Source of the DNA: an uncultured Oscillospiraceae bacterium
GTDB taxonomy: Bacteria; Bacillota; Clostridia; Oscillospirales; Acutalibacteraceae
DNA length: 19,323 nucleotides
Assembly (NCBI GenBank): GCA_900545655.1
Contig: UQZY01000034.1
Location: forward strand, 1-19,323
Direction of reading: 5' to 3'
A program made the translations under genes and the position numbers. Below, one piece after another: positions 1-8,397 of the stretch. Each line of letters begins with the position of its first letter. The stretch's first letter is position 1. Below the pieces are notes generated by a model. That model saw only the letters and a program-made list of their open reading frames with translations. It ran no database searches and was not told the DNA's origin.

Positions 1-1
1 T

Positions 2-100
2 GACATAGAAGCGCAAAATCCGAATTGCTTCTTTGCGACTCCCGGGTTTTCATCCGACAATGCCGCAGGTCTTGCCATACTTGCGTCACTTATGCAATGA
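2..100 (+). CDS. C-terminal end of a TsaD/M22-like (Kae1-type) protein, 5' truncated
   Basis: An open frame enters from the left edge and ends at TGA 98-100, giving 32 residues. The tail contains FSSDNAAGLAILA, which resembles the Asp-Asn metal-site region near the C-terminus of TsaD/Kae1 (peptidase M22) proteins. In several clostridia a TsaD-like paralogue of this kind lies just upstream of xseA, which fits the position here; that comparison is from memory. Only the last 32 residues are visible, so whether this is the true threonylcarbamoyl-adenosine tRNA enzyme or a paralogue cannot be decided. The stop lies 22 bases before xseA, so the two are probably co-transcribed. Confidence 0.5.
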   Translation, partial: DIEAQNPNCFFATPGFSSDNAAGLAILASLMQ

Positions 101-122
101 GTATTCAAAAGGGTAGATAAAG

Positions 123-1340
123 ATGGAAAGTGTTTCACCGAAGGTTTATACTGTTTCGACACTTAACAACTACATAAAGGATATGATCGATTCCGACATA
201 ACGCTGCGTGAATTATTTATCGTCGGAGAGATTTCAAACTTTAAGGCGCACTCGAGCGGTCATATGTATATGACCCTTAAGGATGAAAAATCGGCGATAA
301 AAGCCGTCATGTTCAAGGGTAACGCATCACGTCTTAAGTTTATGCCTGCCGACGGAATGAGCGTTATAGTATTCGGCAGTGTTTCCGTATTTCAGAGGGA
401 CGGACAGTATCAGCTTTATATACAGAATATGCAGCCGGACGGAATCGGCTCACTGACTCTTGCCTTTGAACAGCTTAAGGAAAAGCTCATGAAGGAAGGT
501 CTGTTTGCGGCAGAGCATAAGAAAACGCTTCCGCGTTATCCTAAAACCGTGGGTGTTGTTACCTCCGATACGGCGGCCGCGTTTGAGGACATTAAAAATG
601 TTCTGAAGCGCAGGTGGCCCATGGCGGATATACTTCTGTCGCCGACAAAGGTTCAGGGTGAAGCGGCTGTTCCCGAAATCATAAAAGCGATTACGTCACT
701 TGACGAATCAGGCAGAGCAGATGTTATCATTCTTGCACGCGGCGGCGGCTCCATTGAAGACCTTTGGTGCTTCAATGATGAGCGTGTTGCGAGAACCATA
801 TACTCATGCAAGACTCCGCTCATCACGGGCGTCGGTCATGAGATTGATTATACTATTGCAGACTTTGTTGCGGATTATAGGGCTCCGACGCCCTCAGCCG
901 CCGCAGAGGTAAGCGTACCGGACATAAGAACCGAGCTTTCCGACATCTCAAAGATGCGATTGCACATTCAGCGTACCGTGACAAATATGCTGAATTCTTA
1001 CAAGGACAGTCTTGACTTTATAAGGTCAAAGAATGTGTTGAAAAGCCCGTTGGGTCTTATCGATGAAAGAAGACTTATTCTTGATGGGTATTCCGACAGG
1101 ATGAGCTCATGCATGACCTCTGTGTTTACTGCACAGAAAAATCGTTTTGAACTTGAAATGAGACGTCTTGACGCTTTTTCACCGCTGAAGGTTCTGGGAA
1201 GAGGATATGCCATCGCGGAAAAAGACGGCAGAGTGATAAAGAGCATAAATGATGTTTCTCTTTCGGATGATATTTCACTTAAGGTCGCAGACGGAAAGAT
1301 CAGCTGTAAAGTAATTGATAAGAAAAATGATAAGGAGTAG
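123..1340 (+). CDS. xseA: Exodeoxyribonuclease VII large subunit
   Basis: Large subunit of exonuclease VII, a cytoplasmic single-strand-specific nuclease that cuts from both ends of DNA and acts in repair. The 405-residue protein is of usual length. The N-terminal OB-fold (about residues 8-105) carries the typical GEISNFKAHSSGH block (35-47). The catalytic domain follows, with RGGGSIEDLWCFND (206-219), GVGHEIDYTIAD (236-247) and DYRAPTPSAAAE (251-262), all hallmarks of XseA. The region of about 265-350 is the helical arm expected to bind several XseB copies. The ATG is chosen because the OB-fold homology starts only a few residues later; the ribosome-binding site is weak. The stop lies 7 bases before xseB. 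Confidence 0.97.
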   Translation: MESVSPKVYTVSTLNNYIKDMIDSDITLRELFIVGEISNFKAHSSGHMYMTLKDEKSAIKAVMFKGNASRLKFMPADGMSVIVFGSVSVFQRDGQYQLYIQNMQPDGIGSLTLAFEQLKEKLMKEGLFAAEHKKTLPRYPKTVGVVTSDTAAAFEDIKNVLKRRWPMADILLSPTKVQGEAAVPEIIKAITSLDESGRADVIILARGGGSIEDLWCFNDERVARTIYSCKTPLITGVGHEIDYTIADFVADYRAPTPSAAAEVSVPDIRTELSDISKMRLHIQRTVTNMLNSYKDSLDFIRSKNVLKSPLGLIDERRLILDGYSDRMSSCMTSVFTAQKNRFELEMRRLDAFSPLKVLGRGYAIAEKDGRVIKSINDVSLSDDISLKVADGKISCKVIDKKNDKE

Positions 1341-1347
1341 TTGATAT

Positions 1348-1572
1348 ATGTCGGAAAAAGAACTTACTTACGAAGAGGCAATGGTAAGACTTGAAAAAAT
1401 CGTTGCGTCTCTCGAGGACGGCTCAAAAAATCTCGATGAATCGCTGAAGCTCTTTGAAGAGGGGACAAAGCTTGCGGCTTTTTGCAACACAAAGCTTACC
1501 GAGGCTGAGCAAAAAATAATAAAGCTCGCAGGTGCAAATATTGAAAAAGAATCAGAACAAGGGGAAAATTAA
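1348..1572 (+). CDS. xseB: Exodeoxyribonuclease VII small subunit
   Basis: Small helical subunit of exonuclease VII; several copies bind one XseA. The 74-residue protein is of normal family size and shows the conserved pattern LTYEEAMVRLEKIVASLEDG (residues 5-24) followed by SLKLFEEGTKL, forming a two-helix hairpin. A good AAGGAG ribosome-binding site lies at 1332-1337, inside the end of xseA, 10 bases before the ATG. The stop falls one base before the ispA start, so xseA, xseB and ispA are very likely one transcription unit with coupled translation. Confidence 0.95.
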   Translation: MSEKELTYEEAMVRLEKIVASLEDGSKNLDESLKLFEEGTKLAAFCNTKLTEAEQKIIKLAGANIEKESEQGEN

Positions 1573-1573
1573 A

Positions 1574-2482
1574 ATGCAGGAAAAAAGCGGCTTTCAACTT
1601 TCGGAGGAAGCAAAGAAGTACTTTAAGTCATATATAAATCTCATAAACGTTACTCTTGACGAGTATCTGCTTATAAAAAACACGGATTATCAGATTGTTG
1701 CCGACGCTATGGCTTACAGTGTTGAAAACGGAGGAAAGAGACTTCGGCCGATACTGACGCTTGAGTTTTGCAGGATGTGCGGAGGAAATATTTCCGACGC
1801 CATACCGTTTGCATGCGCTCTCGAAATGGTCCATACCTATTCTCTTATACATGATGACCTTCCTTGTATGGATGACGACGATTTTCGCAGGGGGAAGGAA
1901 TCATGCCATAAAAAGTTCGGCGAAACCTTCGGTGTTCTCGCGGGAGACGCTCTTTTGACATATGCCTTTCAGATTGCCTCGGACGCATCTGTTTCTCCCG
2001 AGGTTGCCGTCAGGTGTATACGTTTTCTCTCAAATTATTCGGGTATTTACGGAATGGTCGGCGGACAGACAATGGATGTACAGAACGAAAACCGCTCAGA
2101 CCTTACGATAAGAGATATCGAGGAAACTCACAAGCTCAAGACCGGCGCGCTTATACGCTGTGCATGTGAAATAGGCTGTGCATGTGCAAGAGCTACGAAT
2201 ATCCAGTTTGACGCTGCGAGAGCATATGCCGAAAACCTCGGACTTGCTTTCCAGATTGTAGATGATATACTCGACGTTACAGGCTCCCCTGAGCTTCTCG
2301 GAAAAGAAGTCGGACAGGATGCCGAAAACGGAAAAGTCACATATGTATCCCTGCTCGGCATTGACAAAGCAAAGGAGCTGTCCGCCGAATACACAAAAAA
2401 AGCTGTGGACGCACTCTCTGTTTTCGATAACAATCATAACCTTGTTGAATGGACAAAATACCTGCTCTACAGGGCGATGTAA
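1574..2482 (+). CDS. ispA: Farnesyl/geranyl diphosphate synthase (polyprenyl synthetase family)
   Basis: Cytoplasmic prenyltransferase condensing isopentenyl diphosphate with allylic diphosphates to give geranyl and farnesyl diphosphate, precursors of undecaprenyl lipid carrier and quinones. The protein has 302 residues. The first aspartate-rich motif is DDLPCMDD (94-101), followed by RRG; the second is FQIVDDILD (226-234). Both bind magnesium-diphosphate. GGKRLRP (53-59) is the usual substrate-binding loop. I place the start at ATG 1574 (AAGGGG at 1559-1564) and not at an upstream in-frame ATG 1532, which would overlap xseB by 41 bases and lacks a ribosome-binding site. It precedes dxs, the first enzyme of the MEP pathway that supplies its substrate. 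Exact product chain length is inferred from family and context. Confidence 0.93.
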   Translation: MQEKSGFQLSEEAKKYFKSYINLINVTLDEYLLIKNTDYQIVADAMAYSVENGGKRLRPILTLEFCRMCGGNISDAIPFACALEMVHTYSLIHDDLPCMDDDDFRRGKESCHKKFGETFGVLAGDALLTYAFQIASDASVSPEVAVRCIRFLSNYSGIYGMVGGQTMDVQNENRSDLTIRDIEETHKLKTGALIRCACEIGCACARATNIQFDAARAYAENLGLAFQIVDDILDVTGSPELLGKEVGQDAENGKVTYVSLLGIDKAKELSAEYTKKAVDALSVFDNNHNLVEWTKYLLYRAM

Positions 2483-2571
2483 AGCTTTTAATTTAATGGA
2501 TTTCGCATAGAAAATTTACGAACTAAAATCATAACAAAAAACTATCAGTCAACAATAACAGGACGAAAAAT

Positions 2572-4431
2572 ATGGATATTAGATACTTAGATAAAATAAC
2601 CGGTCCCGATGACATAAAGAGTCTCGGCGAGGATGAACTTTACAGCCTTGCTGACGAGATACGGAATGTTCTTATAAATACTGTTTCGGTTACAGGCGGA
2701 CATCTCGCTTCAAACCTCGGAACGGTTGAACTCACAATAGCAATGCACCGTGTGTTTAACTCTCCTGAGGATCACTTCGTTTGGGATGTCGGGCACCAGG
2801 TTTATACTCACAAGCTCCTTACAGGACGTTATGATAAATTTGATACACTTCGTCAAAACGGCGGTCTTTCGGGCTTTCCGAACCCTGAAGAAAGTATACA
2901 TGACGTTTTTGCGGCGGGCCACAGCGGAACCTCTGTTTCGGCTGCATACGGTCTGTCCGTGGCGGAAACAATCAACAATAAAAAATCATTTACGGTTGCT
3001 GTTATCGGTGACGGCTCCTTTACAGGCGGACTTGTGTATGAGGCGCTAAATAACGCCGGAGGAAAAGACACAAACCTTATTGTCATTCTGAATGATAACG
3101 AGATGTCTATCTCCCCGAATGTCGGTTCAATGGCGATGTATCTTGCCGCTGCAAGGACAAACCCTGTTTACTACCGCTTTAAAGAAGGCGTTTCCGATAT
3201 TCTTGAAAGTATTCCTGACGGCGGAAAGATCTACAGATTTGTAAAACACACAAAAAAGGCCGCCAAAAATCTTCTTTATCAGAGTAATTTCTTTGAGGAC
3301 CTTGGCTTTTCATATATGGGACCGATAGACGGACACAATATCAAGGCTCTTGAAAAAGCTCTTGAAAGTGCCAAGGAGTTTGACACTCCCGTTTTACTTC
3401 ATGTCAGAACAATCAAAGGAAAAGGATATTCATTTGCGGAAAACAATCCGTCTGTGTTTCACGGTATCTCAAAATTTGACATTGACACGGGAGAGCCCCT
3501 GAAAAAATCCGGGGATAAAAATTATTCCGACACCTTCGGAGATATCCTTTGTTCTCTTGCGGAAAAGAACGGAAAGATATGCGCCATCACGGCGGCAATG
3601 GCTTTGGGAACCGGTCTTGAGGGATTTTCAAAAAAATTTCCGCAGAGATTTTTTGACGTTGGAATTGCGGAAGAGCATGCCGTGACATTTGCCGGCGGAC
3701 TTGCCGCGGGAAGCATGATTCCGGTTTTTGCTGTTTATTCGACATTCCTTCAAAGATCATATGATGAAATCGTGCATGACGTTGCCATGCAGAATAAAAA
3801 AGTTATTCTTGCCGTTGACAGAGCAGGCTTTGTAGGCGAGGACGGAAGAAGTCATCAGGGACTTCTGGACGTTCCGTTTCTTAAGAGCATACCCGGTGCG
3901 GTTATCTACAGTCCTTCGTCATATGAAGAAATGAAAATCGATTTTGAACTTGCGGTGGACGGAGAGGATTCAATTGTTGCCGTGCGTTATCCGAGAGGAT
4001 GCGAGGGCTATCTTCCCCCAAAGTATGAGGCAACGGACAAAACCTATTCCGTGTACGGCAAAAAGTCTTCAACTGTTGCAATAATTACATACGGAAGTCT
4101 TTTTTCTCAGTCTGCACTTGCTCTTAAAAAGCTTTCAGAGTACGACATTGACATCAAAATCATAAAGCTCAACAGGATATGGCCTATAGACAAAAAGGTT
4201 GTAAACGAGCTGAAAAAGGTTGATACGGCTATCTTCTTCGAAGAGGGAATGAAGTCGGGAGGAATAGGGGAATCATTCGCATCCCTTATTCTTGAAAGCG
4301 GATTAGAGCTTTCTTATTCTCATATTGCCGTTGAGAATACATTTGTCCACCATGCTCCGATACCGGTTCTTCTTTCCGAGTTCGGACTTTCCGCGGACAA
4401 GCAGGTTGAAGAAGTTCTGAGGAGAGTGTAA
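2572..4431 (+). CDS. dxs: 1-deoxy-D-xylulose-5-phosphate synthase
   Basis: Thiamine-diphosphate enzyme joining pyruvate and glyceraldehyde 3-phosphate to form DXP, the entry step of the MEP isoprenoid pathway. Its 619 residues match the family. DVGHQVYTHKLLTGR (72-86) is a near-invariant DXS block. GDGSFTGG (146-153) with the downstream NDNEMSIS forms the thiamine-diphosphate/Mg site. GIAEEHA (364-370) contains the catalytic glutamate of the pyrimidine-binding domain. GFVGEDGRSHQG follows, and a transketolase C-terminal domain covers roughly the last 130 residues. An 89-base gap with no clear promoter or hairpin separates it from ispA; a weak AGGA lies before the ATG. The stop is 6 bases before tlyA. 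Confidence 0.97.
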   Translation: MDIRYLDKITGPDDIKSLGEDELYSLADEIRNVLINTVSVTGGHLASNLGTVELTIAMHRVFNSPEDHFVWDVGHQVYTHKLLTGRYDKFDTLRQNGGLSGFPNPEESIHDVFAAGHSGTSVSAAYGLSVAETINNKKSFTVAVIGDGSFTGGLVYEALNNAGGKDTNLIVILNDNEMSISPNVGSMAMYLAAARTNPVYYRFKEGVSDILESIPDGGKIYRFVKHTKKAAKNLLYQSNFFEDLGFSYMGPIDGHNIKALEKALESAKEFDTPVLLHVRTIKGKGYSFAENNPSVFHGISKFDIDTGEPLKKSGDKNYSDTFGDILCSLAEKNGKICAITAAMALGTGLEGFSKKFPQRFFDVGIAEEHAVTFAGGLAAGSMIPVFAVYSTFLQRSYDEIVHDVAMQNKKVILAVDRAGFVGEDGRSHQGLLDVPFLKSIPGAVIYSPSSYEEMKIDFELAVDGEDSIVAVRYPRGCEGYLPPKYEATDKTYSVYGKKSSTVAIITYGSLFSQSALALKKLSEYDIDIKIIKLNRIWPIDKKVVNELKKVDTAIFFEEGMKSGGIGESFASLILESGLELSYSHIAVENTFVHHAPIPVLLSEFGLSADKQVEEVLRRV

Positions 4432-4437
4432 AAAAAC

Positions 4438-5271
4438 GTGAGCGATAAAAAAAGACTCGACGTTGTTGTTTACGAAACCGGTCATACGGACAGCAGAGAA
4501 AAAGCACGAGCATTGATTATGTCAGGAAACGTATACGTAAACGGACAGAAAGAACTTAAAGCCGGTGCGCAGATAAAGCCTTCGGATTCCATTGAGGTTC
4601 GAGGCAGTAAGATGCCTTATGTCAGTCGCGGTGGCTACAAGCTTGAAAAAGCCATGAAGGTCTTTCCTCTTGAGCTTTCGGGGAAGATTTGTATGGATAT
4701 CGGTGCGTCTACGGGCGGCTTCACAGATTGTATGCTTCAAAACGGCGCTGTAAAGGTCTATTCGATAGACGTCGGTTACGGACAGCTCGCATGGAAGCTT
4801 CGCTCGGATTCACGTGTTATAAACATGGAACGGACGAACTTCAGGAACGTTACCGAAAAGGAAATTCCGGATCCTATTGACTTTGCAAGCGTGGATGTTT
4901 CTTTTATTTCTCTTAAAATAATTCTTCCGGTCATGCGAGAAAGGCTTAAAACGGGCGGACAGGCAGTATGTCTTATCAAGCCGCAGTTTGAAGCAGGCCG
5001 TGAAAAGGTTGGGAAAAAGGGCGTTGTAAGAGAGCTTTCGACCCATGTGGAGGTACTTGAGACTATCACATCCTTTGCTCTTTCAAACGGCTTTTCATTG
5101 CTCGGTCTTGATTTTTCCCCTATAAAAGGTCCTGAGGGAAATATTGAATACCTTCTGTTTATCGAAAAATCCGAAGCTCCGTCGAACCTGCTTACGACTT
5201 CTCCGTCAGAGCTTGCTAAACAGTCACATGAGATACTTAATTCTTCAAACAAAGAGGAGAATAATCAATAA
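4438..5271 (+). CDS. tlyA: TlyA-family rRNA 2'-O-methyltransferase (S4 + FtsJ-like domains)
   Basis: TlyA proteins 2'-O-methylate ribosomal RNA using S-adenosylmethionine; the old name haemolysin A is historical. The 277-residue protein has an N-terminal S4 RNA-binding domain (about 6-65, with SREKARALIMSGNVYVNG) and a Rossmann methyltransferase domain. The SAM motif is MDIGASTGGFTD (86-97), followed by the TlyA signature DVGYGQLAWKLR (111-122), then KPQFEAG (181-187) and GPEGNIEYL (231-239). The start is a GTG with AGGAG at 4420-4424. It is supported because the S4 domain begins within five residues. The TAA stop shares a base with the nadK ATG (TAATG). Which rRNA sites this lineage modifies cannot be read from sequence. 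Confidence 0.92.
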   Translation: MSDKKRLDVVVYETGHTDSREKARALIMSGNVYVNGQKELKAGAQIKPSDSIEVRGSKMPYVSRGGYKLEKAMKVFPLELSGKICMDIGASTGGFTDCMLQNGAVKVYSIDVGYGQLAWKLRSDSRVINMERTNFRNVTEKEIPDPIDFASVDVSFISLKIILPVMRERLKTGGQAVCLIKPQFEAGREKVGKKGVVRELSTHVEVLETITSFALSNGFSLLGLDFSPIKGPEGNIEYLLFIEKSEAPSNLLTTSPSELAKQSHEILNSSNKEENNQ

Positions 5272-6137
5272 TGAATATTGCATTGCTTCCGAACCTTACC
5301 CGTGAAAAGGCAAGGGATGTCACAGTCGAAATATGTTCATGGCTTAAAAAATACGGAGCCGATTACGCAACCATCAAGGAAAACACCGAGGCTTTTTCAT
5401 CAATCGAAAATATGTCGTTTATGACATTTGACGAGCTTCTCAGATGGTGTCATGTTGTCATTTCGGTCGGCGGAGACGGCTCAACGCTCAGGGCGGCAAA
5501 GACTACCGTTGAGTATGATAAGCCGATTCTCTGTATAAATGCGGGACGGCTTGCATTTATGGCAGGTCTTGAGAGCGACGAGCTTGAGCTTCTTAAAAAC
5601 CTTATTGACGGCAGCTACATCATAGACCTGCGTATGCTTCTTGACGTCAGCGTAAAACGCGACGGTAAAGAGATTTATTCGGCTCGTTGCATAAACGACG
5701 TTGTGCTGGCAAGAGGGGATACTCTGAAGATAACGGATCTATGTGTAAACTGTGACGGTAAGCTTATAAATACATACAGAGCTGACGGAATTATCGTTGC
5801 GACTCCCACGGGTTCATCCGCATATTCGCTTTCAGCCGGAGGCCCCGTTATAAACCCGAGTATAGAGGCTATCCTTGTTACGCCTATCTGTCCGCAGTCT
5901 CTTTTTGCGAGATCAATTGTATTCAGCGACAAGAACAGGATAGATGTTTATTGCAGTGAAAGCACTACAAATACGGACCTCTTTCTTTCCTGTGACGGAG
6001 AAGAATCAAAGAATGTTATCAAGGGGGACGTCATCTCCGTCAAAAAATCCGATAAATACGCAAAATTCATAAGAATTAAAAACGATGAATTTTTTGAAAT
6101 ACTAAACAATAAGCTTGCAGGAAATGAGGGAAAATGA
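5271..6137 (+). CDS. nadK: NAD kinase (ATP/polyphosphate-dependent)
   Basis: Phosphorylates NAD to NADP, the only route to NADP in most bacteria. The 288-residue protein has the GGDGS motif (67-71) containing the catalytic aspartate, the ND pair (142-143) that contacts NAD ribose, and YRADGIIVATPTGSSAYSLS (169-188) spanning the conserved glycine/threonine loop. The usual GxLGFL stretch is GRLAFM here, a mild change. A GAGGAG site lies upstream of the ATG, which overlaps the tlyA stop by one base, indicating translational coupling. The tlyA-nadK-argR-recN order is widespread in Firmicutes. Confidence 0.95.
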   Translation: MNIALLPNLTREKARDVTVEICSWLKKYGADYATIKENTEAFSSIENMSFMTFDELLRWCHVVISVGGDGSTLRAAKTTVEYDKPILCINAGRLAFMAGLESDELELLKNLIDGSYIIDLRMLLDVSVKRDGKEIYSARCINDVVLARGDTLKITDLCVNCDGKLINTYRADGIIVATPTGSSAYSLSAGGPVINPSIEAILVTPICPQSLFARSIVFSDKNRIDVYCSESTTNTDLFLSCDGEESKNVIKGDVISVKKSDKYAKFIRIKNDEFFEILNNKLAGNEGK

Positions 6138-6138
6138 G

Positions 6139-6597
6139 ATGAACATACGAAAAAAAAGACAGCAGGAGATAGTTACACTTATCACTGATGAACCTATCTC
6201 AACCCAGGATGAGCTCATAAAGAAGCTTCGTGACAGGGGCTTTGATGTCACACAGGCAACCGTGTCGAGAGACATAAAGGATCTCAAGCTTATTAAAAAA
6301 ATCGGAGATTCCGGTAAATCGGTGTATTCGGTAAACACCTCCGAGGAGGATAAGCTTACTGAAAAGTACAGAACTATTCTTTCCGGCGCGATTATTCAAG
6401 CCGATTTCGCGATGAATATGTGCGTTGTTAAAACCCATGTGGGAATGGCAAATGCCGCATGTGCGTCCATAGATGCGATGCATTGGGGAGGAACACTCGG
6501 AACACTTGCGGGAGATGACACAATTTTTGTTCTTTGCCGTTCCGAGCAGGACGCAAGGTCTTTTTGTGAAAAACTCAAGTCAATAATGGTTGAGTAA
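6139..6597 (+). CDS. argR: Arginine repressor ArgR
   Basis: Hexameric transcription regulator that senses L-arginine and represses arginine biosynthesis (or activates catabolism). The 152-residue protein fits the family. The N-terminal winged helix spans about 1-60, with ISTQDELIKKLRDRG followed by TQATVSRDIKDLKLIK as the recognition helix. The C-terminal oligomerisation and arginine-binding domain contains GTLAGDDTIFVL, matching the arginine-site motif. I choose ATG 6139, one base after the nadK stop, with GAGGG at 6126-6130. In-frame ATGs at 6115 and 6124 overlap nadK and would add residues absent from the family. No arginine genes lie nearby, so its targets are elsewhere. Confidence 0.95.
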   Translation: MNIRKKRQQEIVTLITDEPISTQDELIKKLRDRGFDVTQATVSRDIKDLKLIKKIGDSGKSVYSVNTSEEDKLTEKYRTILSGAIIQADFAMNMCVVKTHVGMANAACASIDAMHWGGTLGTLAGDDTIFVLCRSEQDARSFCEKLKSIMVE

Positions 6598-6629
6598 AAA
6601 GAAAATTTTTTGTCCGAAGAGGAGTTCTT

Positions 6630-8309
6630 ATGTTAAGCAATCTGAAAATTGATAACATAGCTATAATTGAGAGCGCCGCTATCTGCTTTGAAAAGGGGCT
6701 GAATGTCCTAAGCGGTGAAACAGGTGCCGGTAAATCCATAATTATAGACGCACTTTCTGCCGTTCTCGGGGAGCGTACGTCCAAGGAACTCATACGCACC
6801 GGCTCTGACAAGGCAACGGTTGTTGCCGTCTTTGACGAAATTTCGGACGACGTTAAGAATACATTGTCGGACATGGATATTCCCTTTCCCGATGACGAAA
6901 GTCTTATCATTTCAAGAACAATAAATGCCGACGGAAGGAATATTTGCAAGGTCAATCAGACTCCTGTCACGGTTTCCATGCTTAAAGCCATAGGAAAGGA
7001 CCTTATAAGTATTCACGGCCAGCATGACAGCCAAAATCTGCTCAATCCGGAGTATCACTATAAGTACCTTGATTCACTCGAAAAACTCGAGGGACTTTAC
7101 AACGACTATTTAGAGAGGTATACCGAGTATTCCTCTCTTTACAGAAGATACAAAGCTCTCAGCAACAACGAAGATGAAAAGAACAGAAGAATTGAACTTC
7201 TCAAATACCAGATTGAAGAGATTTCGGCTGCCGATATTCGTGTCGGAGAGTATAATGAACTCTGTGAAAAGCGCAGCCTTTTCAGAAACTCCGAAAAGGT
7301 TATGAAGGGTCTTCAAAGCTCTCTTTCCGTAATGAATGATTCAGATGAGAACACAGGAGTTTTAAACCTCTTGTTTGAAACATGCAGAGAACTCGAGCGG
7401 TCGGCAAATTATTATGAGCCGTTAAGAGATATCCACACGTCATTGCTTGACCTTACTTACTCTCTTTCCGAAAAAAAGGACGAGATTGAAAAGGCTCTTT
7501 ATGACTGTGAATTTAACCCTGCCGAGCTTTCACGTATTGAGGAACGCATAAGTCTTATCCACTCTCTTAAGGAAAAGTACGGAGAGGATGAGGAAGAGAT
7601 ACTGAAGTATCTCGAAAATGCCTCTTCGGAGCTCGAAGCGCTTACGAACATGGATCTTTCAAGAGAAGAACTCGAAAAAGAGCTTGAGATAAAGAAGGAT
7701 AAGCTTCTTTTATCCGCGGATAAATTATCCGACGCAAGAAAGCATGCAGCCTCTGTTTTTGAAGTTCACGTAAAGCACGAGCTCTCATTTCTTGATATGC
7801 CGAATGTTGAAATAAAAACAAGCTTTACGCACTGTAAGCTCAATCCGACAGGCTCGGACGTTATTGAATTCCTTATTTCGCCGAACCCCGGAGAGGGCCT
7901 TAAGCCGCTTTCGAAAATTGCTTCGGGCGGTGAATTGTCGCGAATACTTCTTGCCATACAAAATGTACTTGCTGACGTAAAAAACAACGTCGCGACAATG
8001 ATTTTTGATGAAATTGATACCGGGGTTTCGGGAAGCGCCGCCGAGAAAATTGCAATTTCCCTCTCAAGGGTTTCCGAAAAATATCAGGTTATCTGTATAA
8101 CGCACAGCGCCCGTGTTGCGGCGTATGCGGATTGCCATTTTCTCATCAGCAAGGAAGTTCGCAACAATAAAACATATACAAACGTCACTCCGCTTGACAG
8201 CGCCGGGCGCATTCGGGAAATTGCCCGTATTATCGGTGGCGTGAACATAACCGAGCTTCAACTTGAGAGCGCAAAGGAAATGCTTGAAAATACCGGTAGA
8301 ATGGTATAA
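6630..8309 (+). CDS. recN: DNA repair protein RecN (SMC-like ATPase)
   Basis: SMC-family ATPase acting early in double-strand break repair, thought to tether DNA ends. The protein has 559 residues. Walker A is GETGAGKS (29-36), followed by IHGQHDSQNLL. A long helical/coiled-coil middle covers about 150-370. The ABC signature is SGGELSR (432-438) and Walker B is MIFDEIDTG (457-465). GAGGAG precedes the ATG closely. No SOS (DinR/LexA) box was recognised in the 32 bases before it, so expression probably comes from the upstream operon. It is the last gene of the cluster before the likely tyrS promoter. Confidence 0.97.
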   Translation: MLSNLKIDNIAIIESAAICFEKGLNVLSGETGAGKSIIIDALSAVLGERTSKELIRTGSDKATVVAVFDEISDDVKNTLSDMDIPFPDDESLIISRTINADGRNICKVNQTPVTVSMLKAIGKDLISIHGQHDSQNLLNPEYHYKYLDSLEKLEGLYNDYLERYTEYSSLYRRYKALSNNEDEKNRRIELLKYQIEEISAADIRVGEYNELCEKRSLFRNSEKVMKGLQSSLSVMNDSDENTGVLNLLFETCRELERSANYYEPLRDIHTSLLDLTYSLSEKKDEIEKALYDCEFNPAELSRIEERISLIHSLKEKYGEDEEEILKYLENASSELEALTNMDLSREELEKELEIKKDKLLLSADKLSDARKHAASVFEVHVKHELSFLDMPNVEIKTSFTHCKLNPTGSDVIEFLISPNPGEGLKPLSKIASGGELSRILLAIQNVLADVKNNVATMIFDEIDTGVSGSAAEKIAISLSRVSEKYQVICITHSARVAAYADCHFLISKEVRNNKTYTNVTPLDSAGRIREIARIIGGVNITELQLESAKEMLENTGRMV

Positions 8310-8325
8310 CATATTCCGTAATGCT

Positions 8326-8353
8326 TTGACAATAAATTTTAAAACCATATGGT
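8326..8353 (+). promoter_or_regulatory. Likely sigma-A promoter for tyrS
   Basis: TTGACA at 8326-8331 matches the -35 consensus exactly. TATGGT at 8348-8353, 16 bases later, is a moderate -10 (4 of 6). The -10 lies inside a 10-bp palindrome, ACCATATGGT (8344-8353). Transcription would start near 8360, leaving a short leader of about 38 bases with GAAAGGAAAAG before the tyrS ATG. Confidence 0.5.
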
Positions 8354-8397
8354 AAACATATGATATACAAAAATATTCAAATGAAAGGAAAAGATCG

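Noticed and set aside
2096..2437. Two overlapping minus-strand frames of about 100 codons inside ispA
   Set aside because: Both are antisense to conserved prenyltransferase motifs and resemble no protein family.
4776..5252. 158-codon open frame on the minus strand inside tlyA
   Set aside because: It is fully antisense to a well-supported methyltransferase, has no ribosome-binding site or recognisable domain, and its composition is a shadow of the tlyA codons.
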